Part shown: positions 47,585 to 56,373 of the stretch, piece after piece
Numbering within the stretch: the stretch's first letter is position 1
Layout: every line of letters starts with the position of its first letter
Notes under the pieces: generated by a model
The model's database searches: none
Seen by the model: the letters and a program-made list of their open reading frames with translations, nothing else
What the model was told of the DNA's origin: nothing
NCBI GenBank assembly: GCA_963823105.1
Contig: CAWGKC010000005.1
Location: 744,001-808,000, forward strand
Source: JAJYKC01 sp963823105
Lineage (GTDB): Bacteria; Acidobacteriota; Terriglobia; Bryobacterales; Bryobacteraceae
DNA length: 64,000 nucleotides
Reading direction: 5' to 3'
Program-made: the position numbers and the translations under genes

Positions 47585-48667
47585 TTAAGCTTCGTTTCTC
47601 ACTGTTTGAATGATGGCCTGGATGTAACCGATCTCGAAGGCGAATCCAAGCCCGGTTTGATCTCCTTCGATATGCGGAACGTGGTCCGGCATAAGCATGG
47701 CATCATAGCCGACTTCCCGGTAAACCCGGGCGCACTCGAGAAAGTTGACGTCGCCTTCGTCCGGAAACGCTTCGCGAAAATTCAGGCGATGTCCCTTGAT
47801 GTTGCGGAAGTGTACGTTGAAGATCTTCTTGCGGGACCCGAAGTAGCGGATGACGTCGAAGATCTCTTTACCGGGATCGTCGAGCATTTCGGAGACCGTG
47901 CCCTGGCAAAAATTCAAGCCGTGGTAAGGGCTGGGCGAGATTTCTATGAACTTCTTCAGCCCCGCGACCGAACTGAGCACGGAGGGTACGCCGTGGAATC
48001 CTCCCTTCGGCATCCCGGGGTCGTTCGGATGGCAGGCGATTTTCACTTTCGCCTCCTCGGCGACGGGAACGACACGCTTGAGGAAGTACTCGATTCGGTC
48101 CCACATCATGTTGTCGTCGCCCGTCGCCATTTCAAACACGGCGGGATCTACTTTCGCGGTGTCATAGTCGAAGGTGCTGCATCGCGCGCCGCCGCGTCCC
48201 GGCGTGGTTCCCGACCGAACGACCCCAAGGTAGGTAAGGTTGTATTTGACGGCCGGAATTCCCGCTTTTCCGGCATTGCGGATCATAGTGGCGATTTCGT
48301 CGATGTCGCGGTCCCGCTGCGGGCTTTTGCCGAGCAGAATGCTCGGGTAACTCGTTTTGTTAATTGTAGACGAGGGCATGGGAAGCGGGACCATCGCGAG
48401 GCTGAGGCCGAAGGATTCCACATCCTCGCGAAAGCGCGACAAGCTATCCACCGACCATTTCTCGTCCAAACGCCCCGATATCTCGCCGCTGCATATGTGC
48501 TTCAGCCCGAATGCGGCCATGGTCCGAAGCACAACGGGAGCGTGCCCGTGTTGCGTGCCGGCGTAAAACAAAACCGGGCGCGAAGGGTCGGCCGGCGCCG
48601 CGCGGCCTGGGTTGGTTGCCACGGCGGCGCCCGCCGCCCCGATCCGGATAAAGTTTCTACGATTCAT
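47585..48667 (-). CDS. UxuA-like mannonate dehydratase with Tat-type leader
   Basis: D-mannonate dehydratase family TIM barrel, 360 residues; UxuA converts D-mannonate to 2-keto-3-deoxygluconate. Family motifs: GIPAVKYNLTYLGVVR, KIACHPNDPGMPKGGFHG, LNFCQGTVSEM and IFNVHFRNIKGHRLNFREAF, with PDHVPHIEGD near the end; these supply the Cys/His/Asp metal site. Unusually it begins with MNRRNFIRIGAAGAAVATNP, a twin-arginine-type leader absent from E. coli UxuA. The ATG at 48667 follows GGAATGGAA. It lies between two TonB receptors, 37 bases after the first. A periplasmic location, or loss of UxuA activity in favour of a related sugar-acid, is possible. Confidence 0.85.
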   Translation of the reverse strand: MNRRNFIRIGAAGAAVATNPGRAAPADPSRPVLFYAGTQHGHAPVVLRTMAAFGLKHICSGEISGRLDEKWSVDSLSRFREDVESFGLSLAMVPLPMPSSTINKTSYPSILLGKSPQRDRDIDEIATMIRNAGKAGIPAVKYNLTYLGVVRSGTTPGRGGARCSTFDYDTAKVDPAVFEMATGDDNMMWDRIEYFLKRVVPVAEEAKVKIACHPNDPGMPKGGFHGVPSVLSSVAGLKKFIEISPSPYHGLNFCQGTVSEMLDDPGKEIFDVIRYFGSRKKIFNVHFRNIKGHRLNFREAFPDEGDVNFLECARVYREVGYDAMLMPDHVPHIEGDQTGLGFAFEIGYIQAIIQTVRNEA

Positions 48668-48704
48668 AATTCCATTCCTATTTCTCCGGCTGGTTCCCGA
48701 CGTC

Positions 48705-51700
48705 TTAGAAAATGAACTTGAGCGCAAGTTGCATCTGTCTCGGGAGATAGTCTCCGTTGATCTGCCCCAGGAGACCATTGACCTGCTGGCCCTGCTGGTT
48801 GAATTGAGGGTTGGTGTTCACCGTGCTGAATTGAGGATGGTTGAACGTATTAAACGTTTCCACGCGAAATTGAACCGAACTTTTTTCCGTTATTGGAAAA
48901 TTCTTGAACACACTGATGTCCCAGTCTTCAACTCCAGGGCCGCGGACCACGCCGGGAGCGGCGTTGCCGGGATTCGTTGCCGTTGGCGGTTGGATCACGC
49001 TGGTGTTGAAGAACTGATAAAAGTTCCTCTTCCCCGCGGATAAGTTCACAGGACCGGTGAGAGTGCAGCGGCTATAGTCTCCGCCGCCGAAAAGGTTGAC
49101 CGGGTAAGTGAACTGGCAATTCAAGCTTTGGGGGTACCCGCTCTCGAACGTGGAAATCCCCGAGACCTGCCAATTATCCAGTACCCAGTGGGCCGGACGG
49201 AACTTCCACCCCGCGCCTACGTTGGGGAGCGTGTAGACGTAGTACAAATGAAGCACATTCGTCCGGTCGAACGGCTGGAGGCCATATTGGAGGGCGTTGT
49301 TGTAATAGGTCGCGAAAGGACTGTAGTAGCCCAGCGACTTCGACCAGGCATAATTGGCACTGAGCTCGAGGTTCTTGGAAAATCGATGGACCACCGCGAT
49401 TTGCAACGCATTGTAGTTCGAATTCACGAATTGCTGTACGGTGAGGCTCGAGTAACCCATATATGGCCGATAGAAATTGTCGGGCAGCGGAAGGCCCGGC
49501 GACGTTGGATCCTGGTTCTGCGGCAGAAACTCGGCTCCTGGCGGGACGGCGTCAAACGCGCTCTGCGGTTGGTCCAGGTGCCGCGCGAGCGTTCCCACGT
49601 AGGCCACGTCCAAGCGGGTTCCCAAGCCGATCTCGCGCTGTACTCCGAGGCTGTAAGTATAAATGGTGGGATCCTTCGTGTTCGGATTGATCGCGTTGAA
49701 CGAATTGGGGAACACGGCCGTGGGAGCCGAAGTCAGCGTCCCGAACGTGCCATTAAACTCCGTCGCCGTCTGACTGGTGTTCAGAACAGTTCCGACGATC
49801 AGGTTCTGGATGTCGTGACCGCTATAGCTGACTCCAAACCCGCCACGGAGCACGGTTTTGTCGTCGTTGGTCAAAGCGTAAGCGAATCCGAATCGTGGGC
49901 CATACTGAACTCCGCGATTGTACATGAAGCCCTGCGGCACTCCGGGCGTGTTCGCCGAGACGAGCCCGTTGTTGATATTTCCCACGCCGGGAACGATGGA
50001 TCCGATAAAGCCCGCCGGAAACTGTTGCCCGGTCACCGGGTTCTGAGCGACCTGCTGGCCTTGCGCGTTGATGACCGGCCGATATAGCTGAACGGCCTGC
50101 GCGGGATTGTAATCGGCCGGAACAAAATTCACGCCGAGGCCATTGGCTTGGTGCCAAGGCGTGTAATAGGAAAACCGGAGGCCATAATTCAGCGTTAGCC
50201 TTCGCGTCGCTTTCCACGTGTCCTGAATGTACCATTCCATATCCAGTCCCCGGATGTCCTGGACCGGCCTGGTCTTGCTTTCCTGATAGGAATTGTACGT
50301 TCCAAGCAAGGCGTTGGCATACGGATGATTCGCGTCATACGGATTGTTGACATTGGTGCTGAAGTCGAACGAGCCATTGTAGGGGAACGATCCGCTATCG
50401 GTAATGTAGCGATTCCATGTGCCGTAAACGCCACCTTTGACGGTATGCGTGCCGTGAACCCATGTGACCGAGTCGGAGCCGGTGAACGTGGGCGCCCACG
50501 CATGATAGGGTATGTATCCATTAAATTGAATCGCGGGAGCGTTGGGGATGACGCCTCCGCCGAAGGACGCCTGGGGAATGATGTTCGTCGGATTGTTCTG
50601 AGGATTGAACTGGGGAATATTGACGCCATCGGTTTTGCGATTCAACGCGGCGAGCTGCGAGCCGATCGGGATATTACTCTCGTTCCGCCCGTTCATGCCG
50701 AAGACAAAGTCGTTGATCAATGTGGGAGAAAACAGATAGGAGACGTCCAGGGCGGTCACGGTGTAGGGGAAATTGTCGCTGGTCGTCAACTCGGGCCAGT
50801 TTGCGCCGAACAGGCCGGTATCGTTTACCGGATCGTAGTCGAGACGCCAGAACATCCGGAGTTTCTCGGTGGGATCCCAGTCCACGCGAAAGAAGTGATA
50901 GTTGTTGTAGCTCTTCAGATAAGGCTGATAGATGTAATTGTATTGGTTGCTCGTGACGGCGGGATTGTTGAAATTCGGCAACGGGAAGATGTTCAACAGA
51001 GCCTGTCCGGCGGTATTGACGCGGCTCGTGGGAACGATATTTCCCGGAAACGGCGTGTGATTATTGAACGGGTCCAGGATGGGGATCAGCGTACCGTCCG
51101 GATTTGTCGTCTGGGAAAAATCGCCATTCCGCTGGGCCGCGGTGGGCATGGTAAGTTGAGTAAGTCCGCCGGCGGGACCATTCACCGGAACATATTCCTG
51201 ACCGGTAAAAAAGAAGAGCTTGTTCTTGTCGCGGTTGAATTTGCCAGGCCAGTAAATCGGACCTCCGATGGTCCCGCCATAGTCCTGGAAACGGTCCACC
51301 GGGATGGGAGAGCCCGTTAAATTGTTGAAGAAGTCGTTCGCCTCCCATGCTTCATTGCGAACGAATGCGAATAGGTCGCCATGAAACTCACTGGCGCCGG
51401 ATTTGCTGATTAGCTGGACGTTCGCTCCGCCCGCTCCACCGTATTCCGCGTTGAAGTTGCCGGTTTCCACCTTAACTTCGGCGATCACATCGGGGGTTTC
51501 TCCGGCGCCGTATTGATAGGAGCGCTGAAGGTTGTTACTGATGCCGTCCTCGTATATGGCGCTAAAGGCGTTGCTGACGCCGTTGTAAATGGGGATGTTC
51601 GCGTTTCCGCTGTCCGGCTCCAGAGAATTCGTCTGGGTGATGGCTCCGGGCAGGACATTCAGAAGCGACGCCCAGTTGCGGCCGGCCATTGGCAGGGCTT

Positions 51701-52199
51701 CGACGTCCGTCGTCGTCACGACGTCGCCGCGGTCGCTGCTGTCCAATTGCACCACTTCGCCTCCTCCTGTGACCGTCAGCGTCTGCGACGCGCTGCCGAC
51801 CTTTAGTTGGAGCGTCTCGACCGCGAGTCTCTGGCCGGCGGTGAGGTTGAGATTTGTTCTTACTAACGCCTCGAAGCCGCTCGCCTGGACTCTTAAGGAG
51901 TAGGAGCCCGGCAAAAGTCCGGCCATGAGAAATAGCCCGTCCGGCTCCGTCTGCGCGCTGGTCCGTACGTTTGTTTCCGTTTCGGTGATGGTTACGGTGG
52001 CGCCCGGAATGGCCGCTCCGCTTTCGTCCACGACCAGGCCCGAGATGGACCCTCGCGTGGTTTGCGCGTTCGCGGGCAAGGTTACTAACAGGGCCATCAG
52101 CGCCGCGGCGGCGAGCCAACCCGATATCCAGGCTCTCGACGCGGCTCGAATTCGATTCCTCGCGCCTTCTTCAAACTTCGCTACCGACGTTGTAGTCAT
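48705..52199 (-). CDS. TonB-dependent receptor with carboxypeptidase-regulatory-like domain
   Basis: 1164-residue outer-membrane receptor, the largest of the three here. Signal peptide (WLAAAALMALLVTLPANAQ), regulatory-like sandwich (GSISGLVVDESGAAIPGATV), plug (LPMAGRNWASLLNVLPGAIT; ISKSGASEFHGDLFAFVRNE) and barrel ending LPRQMQLALKFIF. It begins 28 bases after the glucarate dehydratase stop on the same strand and downstream of the GntR regulator, so it is the best candidate in the window for an aldarate- or uronate-oligomer receptor; that link is by position only. Confidence 0.92.
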   Translation of the reverse strand: MTTTSVAKFEEGARNRIRAASRAWISGWLAAAALMALLVTLPANAQTTRGSISGLVVDESGAAIPGATVTITETETNVRTSAQTEPDGLFLMAGLLPGSYSLRVQASGFEALVRTNLNLTAGQRLAVETLQLKVGSASQTLTVTGGGEVVQLDSSDRGDVVTTTDVEALPMAGRNWASLLNVLPGAITQTNSLEPDSGNANIPIYNGVSNAFSAIYEDGISNNLQRSYQYGAGETPDVIAEVKVETGNFNAEYGGAGGANVQLISKSGASEFHGDLFAFVRNEAWEANDFFNNLTGSPIPVDRFQDYGGTIGGPIYWPGKFNRDKNKLFFFTGQEYVPVNGPAGGLTQLTMPTAAQRNGDFSQTTNPDGTLIPILDPFNNHTPFPGNIVPTSRVNTAGQALLNIFPLPNFNNPAVTSNQYNYIYQPYLKSYNNYHFFRVDWDPTEKLRMFWRLDYDPVNDTGLFGANWPELTTSDNFPYTVTALDVSYLFSPTLINDFVFGMNGRNESNIPIGSQLAALNRKTDGVNIPQFNPQNNPTNIIPQASFGGGVIPNAPAIQFNGYIPYHAWAPTFTGSDSVTWVHGTHTVKGGVYGTWNRYITDSGSFPYNGSFDFSTNVNNPYDANHPYANALLGTYNSYQESKTRPVQDIRGLDMEWYIQDTWKATRRLTLNYGLRFSYYTPWHQANGLGVNFVPADYNPAQAVQLYRPVINAQGQQVAQNPVTGQQFPAGFIGSIVPGVGNINNGLVSANTPGVPQGFMYNRGVQYGPRFGFAYALTNDDKTVLRGGFGVSYSGHDIQNLIVGTVLNTSQTATEFNGTFGTLTSAPTAVFPNSFNAINPNTKDPTIYTYSLGVQREIGLGTRLDVAYVGTLARHLDQPQSAFDAVPPGAEFLPQNQDPTSPGLPLPDNFYRPYMGYSSLTVQQFVNSNYNALQIAVVHRFSKNLELSANYAWSKSLGYYSPFATYYNNALQYGLQPFDRTNVLHLYYVYTLPNVGAGWKFRPAHWVLDNWQVSGISTFESGYPQSLNCQFTYPVNLFGGGDYSRCTLTGPVNLSAGKRNFYQFFNTSVIQPPTATNPGNAAPGVVRGPGVEDWDISVFKNFPITEKSSVQFRVETFNTFNHPQFSTVNTNPQFNQQGQQVNGLLGQINGDYLPRQMQLALKFIF

Positions 52200-52227
52200 T
52201 TCAGAAATTCTCCCCTTTTCGTAGACC

Positions 52228-53611
52228 TTATCTCACAAGGCATGGCCGCTTCGGATGAAACCGCCAATCCGGAATCAAATATTGCATCGCTTCCGCGTCG
52301 TTGCGCGCCCCCAGACCCACGCGGTCGTAGAGGTCATGCGCCTGTCCTACGGAATCCATATCGAGTTCAACGCCCAACCCGGCCCGGCCGGGCACATTCA
52401 CACGGCCGTCCTCGATCGTTAATGGCTCTTTCGTAAGTCGCTGGCCGTCCTGCCAAATCCAATGGGTATCGATCGCCGTGGTCTTGCCGGGGGCGGCCGC
52501 GGCCACTTGCGTGAACATCGCAAGAGAGACGTCGAAATGATTGTTCGAGTGCGATCCCCAAGTCAGTCCGTGTTCCCGGCAAAGCTGCGCCACGCGAACG
52601 GAACCTTGCAGGGTCCAGAAGTGAGGATCTGCCAGCGGGATATCCACGGCGTGAAGCTGGATTGCGTGCTTCAACTCGCGCCAATCCGTGGCAACCATGT
52701 TGGTCGCTGTTGGCAGGTTGGTCGCCCGGCGGAACTCGGCCAGGATCTCCCGGCCGGAGAACCCCAGCTCGCCGCCGCATGGGATCTTCCGCGTAGGCCA
52801 GGATGTGTTGCTTGCCTTCGCATAGGCGGATGGCTTCGCGCAAAGACCACGCTCCATTGGGATCGAGCGTAATGCGCGCGGCGGGAAACCTCTCGGCAAG
52901 CGCCGTCGCGACGTCCATCTCGTCTTCGCCGGCTAAAACGCCACCCTTCAGCTTGAAGTCTTCGAAGCCGTACCGTTCCTCCGCGGCCTCCGCCAGACGC
53001 ACCACGGCGTCCGCGGTCAGCGCTTCTTCGTGGCGCAAGCGAAACCACTCGGCATCGACGGGCCGGCCGGCATCCTGGTAAGGAAGATCCGTCTTCTTGC
53101 GATCACCGATGAAGAAAAGGTAGCCGAGCATCGCGACGCTCTTCCTCTGTTGGCCCTCTCCGAGGAGGGCGGCGACGGGGACATCCATGAACTGTCCGAG
53201 CAGATCCAGCAAAGCACATTCGATGGCGGTGATCGCATGCACCGCGGTTCGCAAATCGAAGGTCTGCTGGCCCCTGCCCTCCGAATCGCGGTCCGCAAAA
53301 CGTTCCCACAAGCGGTTTAAGACGGCGTGATAGGAGCCAATGTGGCATCCCACCACGAGCTCGCTCGCTTCCTCGAGAATTTGCCGAATCTTCTCGCCTC
53401 CCGGAACTTCGCCCACGCCCACGTGGCCGTCGTCGTCCGTTAGAATCGCCAGATTACGGGTAAAATATGGCGCGTGCGCCCCGCTCAGATTCAGCAACAT
53501 GCTGTCGTAACCGGCAACGGGGACGATGCGCGCGGCGGTGATCCGCGGAGTTTTCCCTCCAGCGCGGATGGCGTTTTCTTCGTTGACAACCTGTTGGCCG
53601 TAGGAGAGCAT
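52228..53611 (-). CDS. gudD: Glucarate dehydratase, one frameshift
   Basis: Enolase-superfamily D-glucarate dehydratase, about 460 residues, making 5-keto-4-deoxy-D-glucarate. Conservation with E. coli GudD is very high as I recall it: GFEDFKLKGGVLAGEDEMD (catalytic Lys), ARITLDPNGAWSLREAI (metal Asp/Asn), AYAEDPCGGELGFSGREIL, TNMVATDWRELKHAI, GLTWGSHSNNHFDVSLAMF (catalytic His) and the C terminus FHPKRPCLVR. The frame breaks near 52784 where GATCCCATGCGGC should read GATCCCTGCGGC: one extra base splits AEDP from CGG. It starts 14 bases after the GntR gene stop and is followed by a TonB receptor, so it heads the catabolic operon. Confidence 0.93.
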
Positions 53612-53625
53612 GGGGATCCTGAAAC

Positions 53626-54363
53626 CTAGTCCGTAATGCGATAGGCTAGCCGCATTCTCTCGCGGCTGTTGCCGAGATGATTGCGCAATGCCGCCCGCGC
53701 CGCCTCGGAATCGCGGCGCGCGATGGCGTTATAAGTATCGGCGTGCTCGTGGCTGATCCGGCCCAAATACTCCGGGTCGTGTGGGAGGCGCTCGCTGCGC
53801 GGAAACCGAGAGCGCGGGATTAGGGAGGGTCCGAAATGATTTAGGATCTCGGGGAAGTACGGATTGCCGGTCGCTTTCGCGATGGCAAGATGAAATTGAA
53901 AATCCGCGTTTACCGTTTCGCCCCCGTTGGCAAGGTGTTCCTGAAACGAGTCCAAGGCCCGGCGCATCTCGGCCAGATGCTCATCCGTGCGCCGCATCGC
54001 AGCCAACGCCGCGGCTTCCGTCTCCAGGCTGATCCGGACTTCCAGCATCGCCAACACGTCGCGGCTGGTGGCGAGGGTTCCCGCCCGAATTCCAAAATTC
54101 GGTTGATTCGTGTTGTCCCGGACGAACGTCCCGATGCCGTGTTTGGTCTCCACCAGCCCGGCGGCTTGAAGTTTCGAGATCGCCTCCCGGACGACGGTGC
54201 GGCTCACACCCTGCTGCCGGACGATCTCGGCTTCCGCGGGGAGCTTCTCACCGGGGGCAAGGATGCCGGTTGCCATTAAATTGGAGATTCGCTCGACGAC
54301 CTGCTGGGTCAAGTTCCTGGAAGATTTGGTGGTCTTCGGACCGAGGGAACTCATTTCGTCCAC
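53626..54363 (-). CDS. GntR/FadR-family transcriptional regulator
   Basis: 245-residue regulator, FCD subfamily. An N-terminal winged helix-turn-helix (residues ~20-85: LAPGEKLPAEAEIVRQQGVS, then RTVVREAISKLQAAGLVETK) is followed by an all-helical FCD effector domain (about 100-235), with FHLAIAKATGNP carrying the usual His. FadR-type repressors often respond to acid metabolites. It starts at 54363 (a second ATG at 54354), is co-directional with gudD and diverges from the broken garR; the 220-base region between holds candidate operators. It likely represses both sides until the sugar acid or an intermediate is present. Confidence 0.92.
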   Translation of the reverse strand: MDEMSSLGPKTTKSSRNLTQQVVERISNLMATGILAPGEKLPAEAEIVRQQGVSRTVVREAISKLQAAGLVETKHGIGTFVRDNTNQPNFGIRAGTLATSRDVLAMLEVRISLETEAAALAAMRRTDEHLAEMRRALDSFQEHLANGGETVNADFQFHLAIAKATGNPYFPEILNHFGPSLIPRSRFPRSERLPHDPEYLGRISHEHADTYNAIARRDSEAARAALRNHLGNSRERMRLAYRITD

Positions 54364-54385
54364 AAGGGCCCTTTCGGCTGCCTAG

Positions 54386-54396
54386 TTGTATGACAT
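54386..54396. promoter_or_regulatory. Candidate GntR half-operator TTGTATGACAT
   Basis: An 11-base sequence 23 bases upstream of the regulator start, sharing the core TATGACAT with the inverted repeat at 54478-54496. FCD regulators usually bind short A/T-rich sites with a central GT/AC pair, which this resembles. Placement just before the start suits autorepression. Confidence 0.35.
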
Positions 54397-54477
54397 GAGA
54401 TCACCAAAATCCGCCTCGGTGGAATTGATTCGCCTCGTTTGCTGGGCATTAGACACATTCGTGCGTCACAGGAATTC

Positions 54478-54496
54478 TAGGATATATGACATCCTA
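54478..54496. promoter_or_regulatory. Inverted repeat TAGGAT-N7-ATCCTA, candidate GntR operator
   Basis: Perfect 6-base arms separated by ATATGAC, 19 bases in all, in the divergent gap between the GntR gene (start 54363) and garR (start 54587). It contains TATGACAT at 54485-54492, the same 8 bases found at 54389-54396. Two copies of one motif in the promoter gap of a FadR-type regulator make it the best operator candidate in the window. Confidence 0.5.
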
Positions 54497-54586
54497 TATG
54501 AGGAAGCGGTGATTTGCAAGTGAAAAATTCGACCGATTGCACGCCCGGCCGGATCTGCAACGGTATAAAGACGAAAGGAACAGAAA

Positions 54587-55566
54587 ATGGCGAATTTGGG
54601 GTTGATTGGACTGGGCATCGTGGGCCGCCCCATGCTCAAGAGTTAGTTGAAGGCCGGCCACGAGGTCGTAGCAAACTGAATCAACCCGGCCAAGCTTGAC
54701 GCTTGCGTTGCCGACGGAGCAGAGCGCGGCGCGTCCAACTTCGACGTCGCTTCGCGGGGAGATCGTCTACACGATGCTCCCGGACGATCCCGAAGTTGAG
54801 CAGGTCGTCCTCGGTGCGGACGGTTTTGCGGACGGTTCGCCACGGGGGAATCCGATTGTCGACATGAGCTCGATTCATCCGATGGTGTCGCAAAGAATCG
54901 CCGCTGCATGTTCGGCGAAGAGCGTTGACTTCGTGGACGCTCCGGTGAGGGGCGGCAAGCCAAAGGCCCGGGAAGGCACCTTGGCGATCATGGCCGGCGG
55001 AAAAAAGATCGCGTACGGGGAGGGCGCACCCGCTGCTGAAATGGATGGGTTCGAAGGTGACGCTGACGGGACCGGTTGGCGCCGGGAACATTGCTAAATT
55101 GGCCAATAGGACATGGTGGCCATGCTTAAAATCGCGGCGATAGGGAGGCGCTGGCACTGTCCACCAATTGCGGGATAGATCCGGAAGTGGTGGTGAATGC
55201 TATCAAAGATGGCTTGGCAGGCAGCGCAGTACTGGGTTTCAAAGCGCCAAGCGTTCCCGGAACTTCAGCCCGGATTCACGATCCTCCCGCAACAGAAAGA
55301 TCTGGCGCACGCGCTTTTCAAGGAACTCGCGCAAAACGGAGTGCGGCGCGATCCGTTTCATGCTGAGTCTGGCGGTGCGCGCGGCACCCTTTGCGCTTTC
55401 GACCGCCGAGGCGAAGAAAGTCGCGGTCCCTCTCACCGCGTTGGTTCTGTAGATCGTGCTTTCGCTCATGAGCGACGGGAAGGGAGAACTCGATCATTCC
55501 GCGATCGCTACGTTTATCGAAGGCATCTCCCATGTGGAGATTAGGAGCCCAGGTTCAGAGGGATGA
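54587..55566 (+). pseudogene. garR: Broken 2-hydroxy-3-oxopropionate (tartronate semialdehyde) reductase
   Basis: Remnant of a beta-hydroxyacid dehydrogenase of GarR/GlxR type, which reduces tartronate semialdehyde to glycerate with NAD(P)H. Starting at the ATG at 54587 (AAAGGAA upstream) it reads ANLGLIGLGIVGRPMLKS, then TAG; LKAGHEVVAN, then TGA. Pieces in successive frames follow: EIVYTMLPDDPEVEQVVLGA, VDFVDAPVRGGKPKAREGTL, KVTLTGPVGAGNIAKLANR, STNCGIDPEVVVNAIKDGL, QPGFTILPQQKDLAHALFK and SDGKGELDHSAIATFIEGIS. At least five +1 frame changes and three in-frame stops. The order of motifs is complete, so the gene was whole. It overlaps the 3' end of garL by 12 bases. Confidence 0.85.
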
Positions 55567-56373
55567 GACGGTTGCGCCGGGCCGGCGAAACGTCTTGTTC
55601 TTGTACTGAGCGGCCAGCAGTTCGGTGCCGCGCGCGAGCACGCCAGCGTCGCTGCCAACGGCGACGAAAGTGAAGCCCGATTCGAGGAATCTGGCGGCCG
55701 CGTCCGGATCCGATGTAAGTATGCCGGCGGCCTTTCCCGCCGCCTGAATTCGTTCCGCGCCCAAGGCGATCGCCGACTGAACCACGGGGTGGCCAGGGTC
55801 GGCGAGGTGTCCTAAATCGGCGGCAAGGTCGCTCGGTCCGATGAAGATTCCGTCAACGCCGTCCACCGAGGCGATCGACTCAATGGCATCGAGTGCGGCG
55901 GCTGTTTCAACCTGGACCAGGACGCAAATTTCCTCGTGGGCTTTGGCGTGATACTGCGGAATTCGACCGTAGAGATTCGCTCGCGGCGCGACAGAAACGC
56001 CTCGTGTTCCGAGCGGCGGATAGCGAGTCGCCGCGACGGCGCGGCGAGCTTCGTTTGCGTCCTGGACAAAGGGAACCAGCAGGGAGCGGGCCCCAATATC
56101 GAGGATGCGCTTGATCAGCACCGCGTCGTTCCAGGCGCAACGGACTACCGGCTCTGCCGTCCCCTTCCCCATGGCCTGCAACTGCGACAATAATCCGGGA
56201 ATCTCGTTGGGAGCGTGTTCGGTATCGATCACGATCCAATCGAAGCCCGAGCCGGAGATGATCTCGGCGACGATGTTGCTGCAGAGGGAACTCCAGAGGC
56301 CAATCTGCCTATGGCGGTCGAGCAGCGCGGCCTTAAACTTGTTTGCCGGCATACGGACGTGATTGTCAGACAC
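55555..56373 (-). CDS. garL: 2-dehydro-3-deoxyglucarate aldolase (HpcH/HpaI family)
   Basis: Class II pyruvate aldolase of 272 residues splitting 5-keto-4-deoxy-D-glucarate (or 2-keto-3-deoxyglucarate) to pyruvate and tartronate semialdehyde. Motifs match E. coli GarL: ANKFKAALLDRHRQIGLWSS, GFDWIVIDTEHAPNEIPG (catalytic His), VQVETAAALDAIES (metal Glu), DGIFIGPSDLAADLGHL (metal Asp) and FTFVAVGSDAGVLARGTELL. The GTG at 56373 gives an N terminus like that of GarL and overlaps the MFS stop by 8 bases; an ATG at 56352 is the alternative. It is co-transcribed with the MFS gene and takes the product of GudD encoded 2 kb away. Confidence 0.9.
   Translation of the reverse strand: MSDNHVRMPANKFKAALLDRHRQIGLWSSLCSNIVAEIISGSGFDWIVIDTEHAPNEIPGLLSQLQAMGKGTAEPVVRCAWNDAVLIKRILDIGARSLLVPFVQDANEARRAVAATRYPPLGTRGVSVAPRANLYGRIPQYHAKAHEEICVLVQVETAAALDAIESIASVDGVDGIFIGPSDLAADLGHLADPGHPVVQSAIALGAERIQAAGKAAGILTSDPDAAARFLESGFTFVAVGSDAGVLARGTELLAAQYKNKTFRRPGATVSSL

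Noticed and set aside
28976..52790. Programmed +1 frameshifting at CCC-N sites
   Set aside because: Only two of 20 breaks have CCC-N, the other contexts differ, and unrelated genes are affected; sequence error is simpler.
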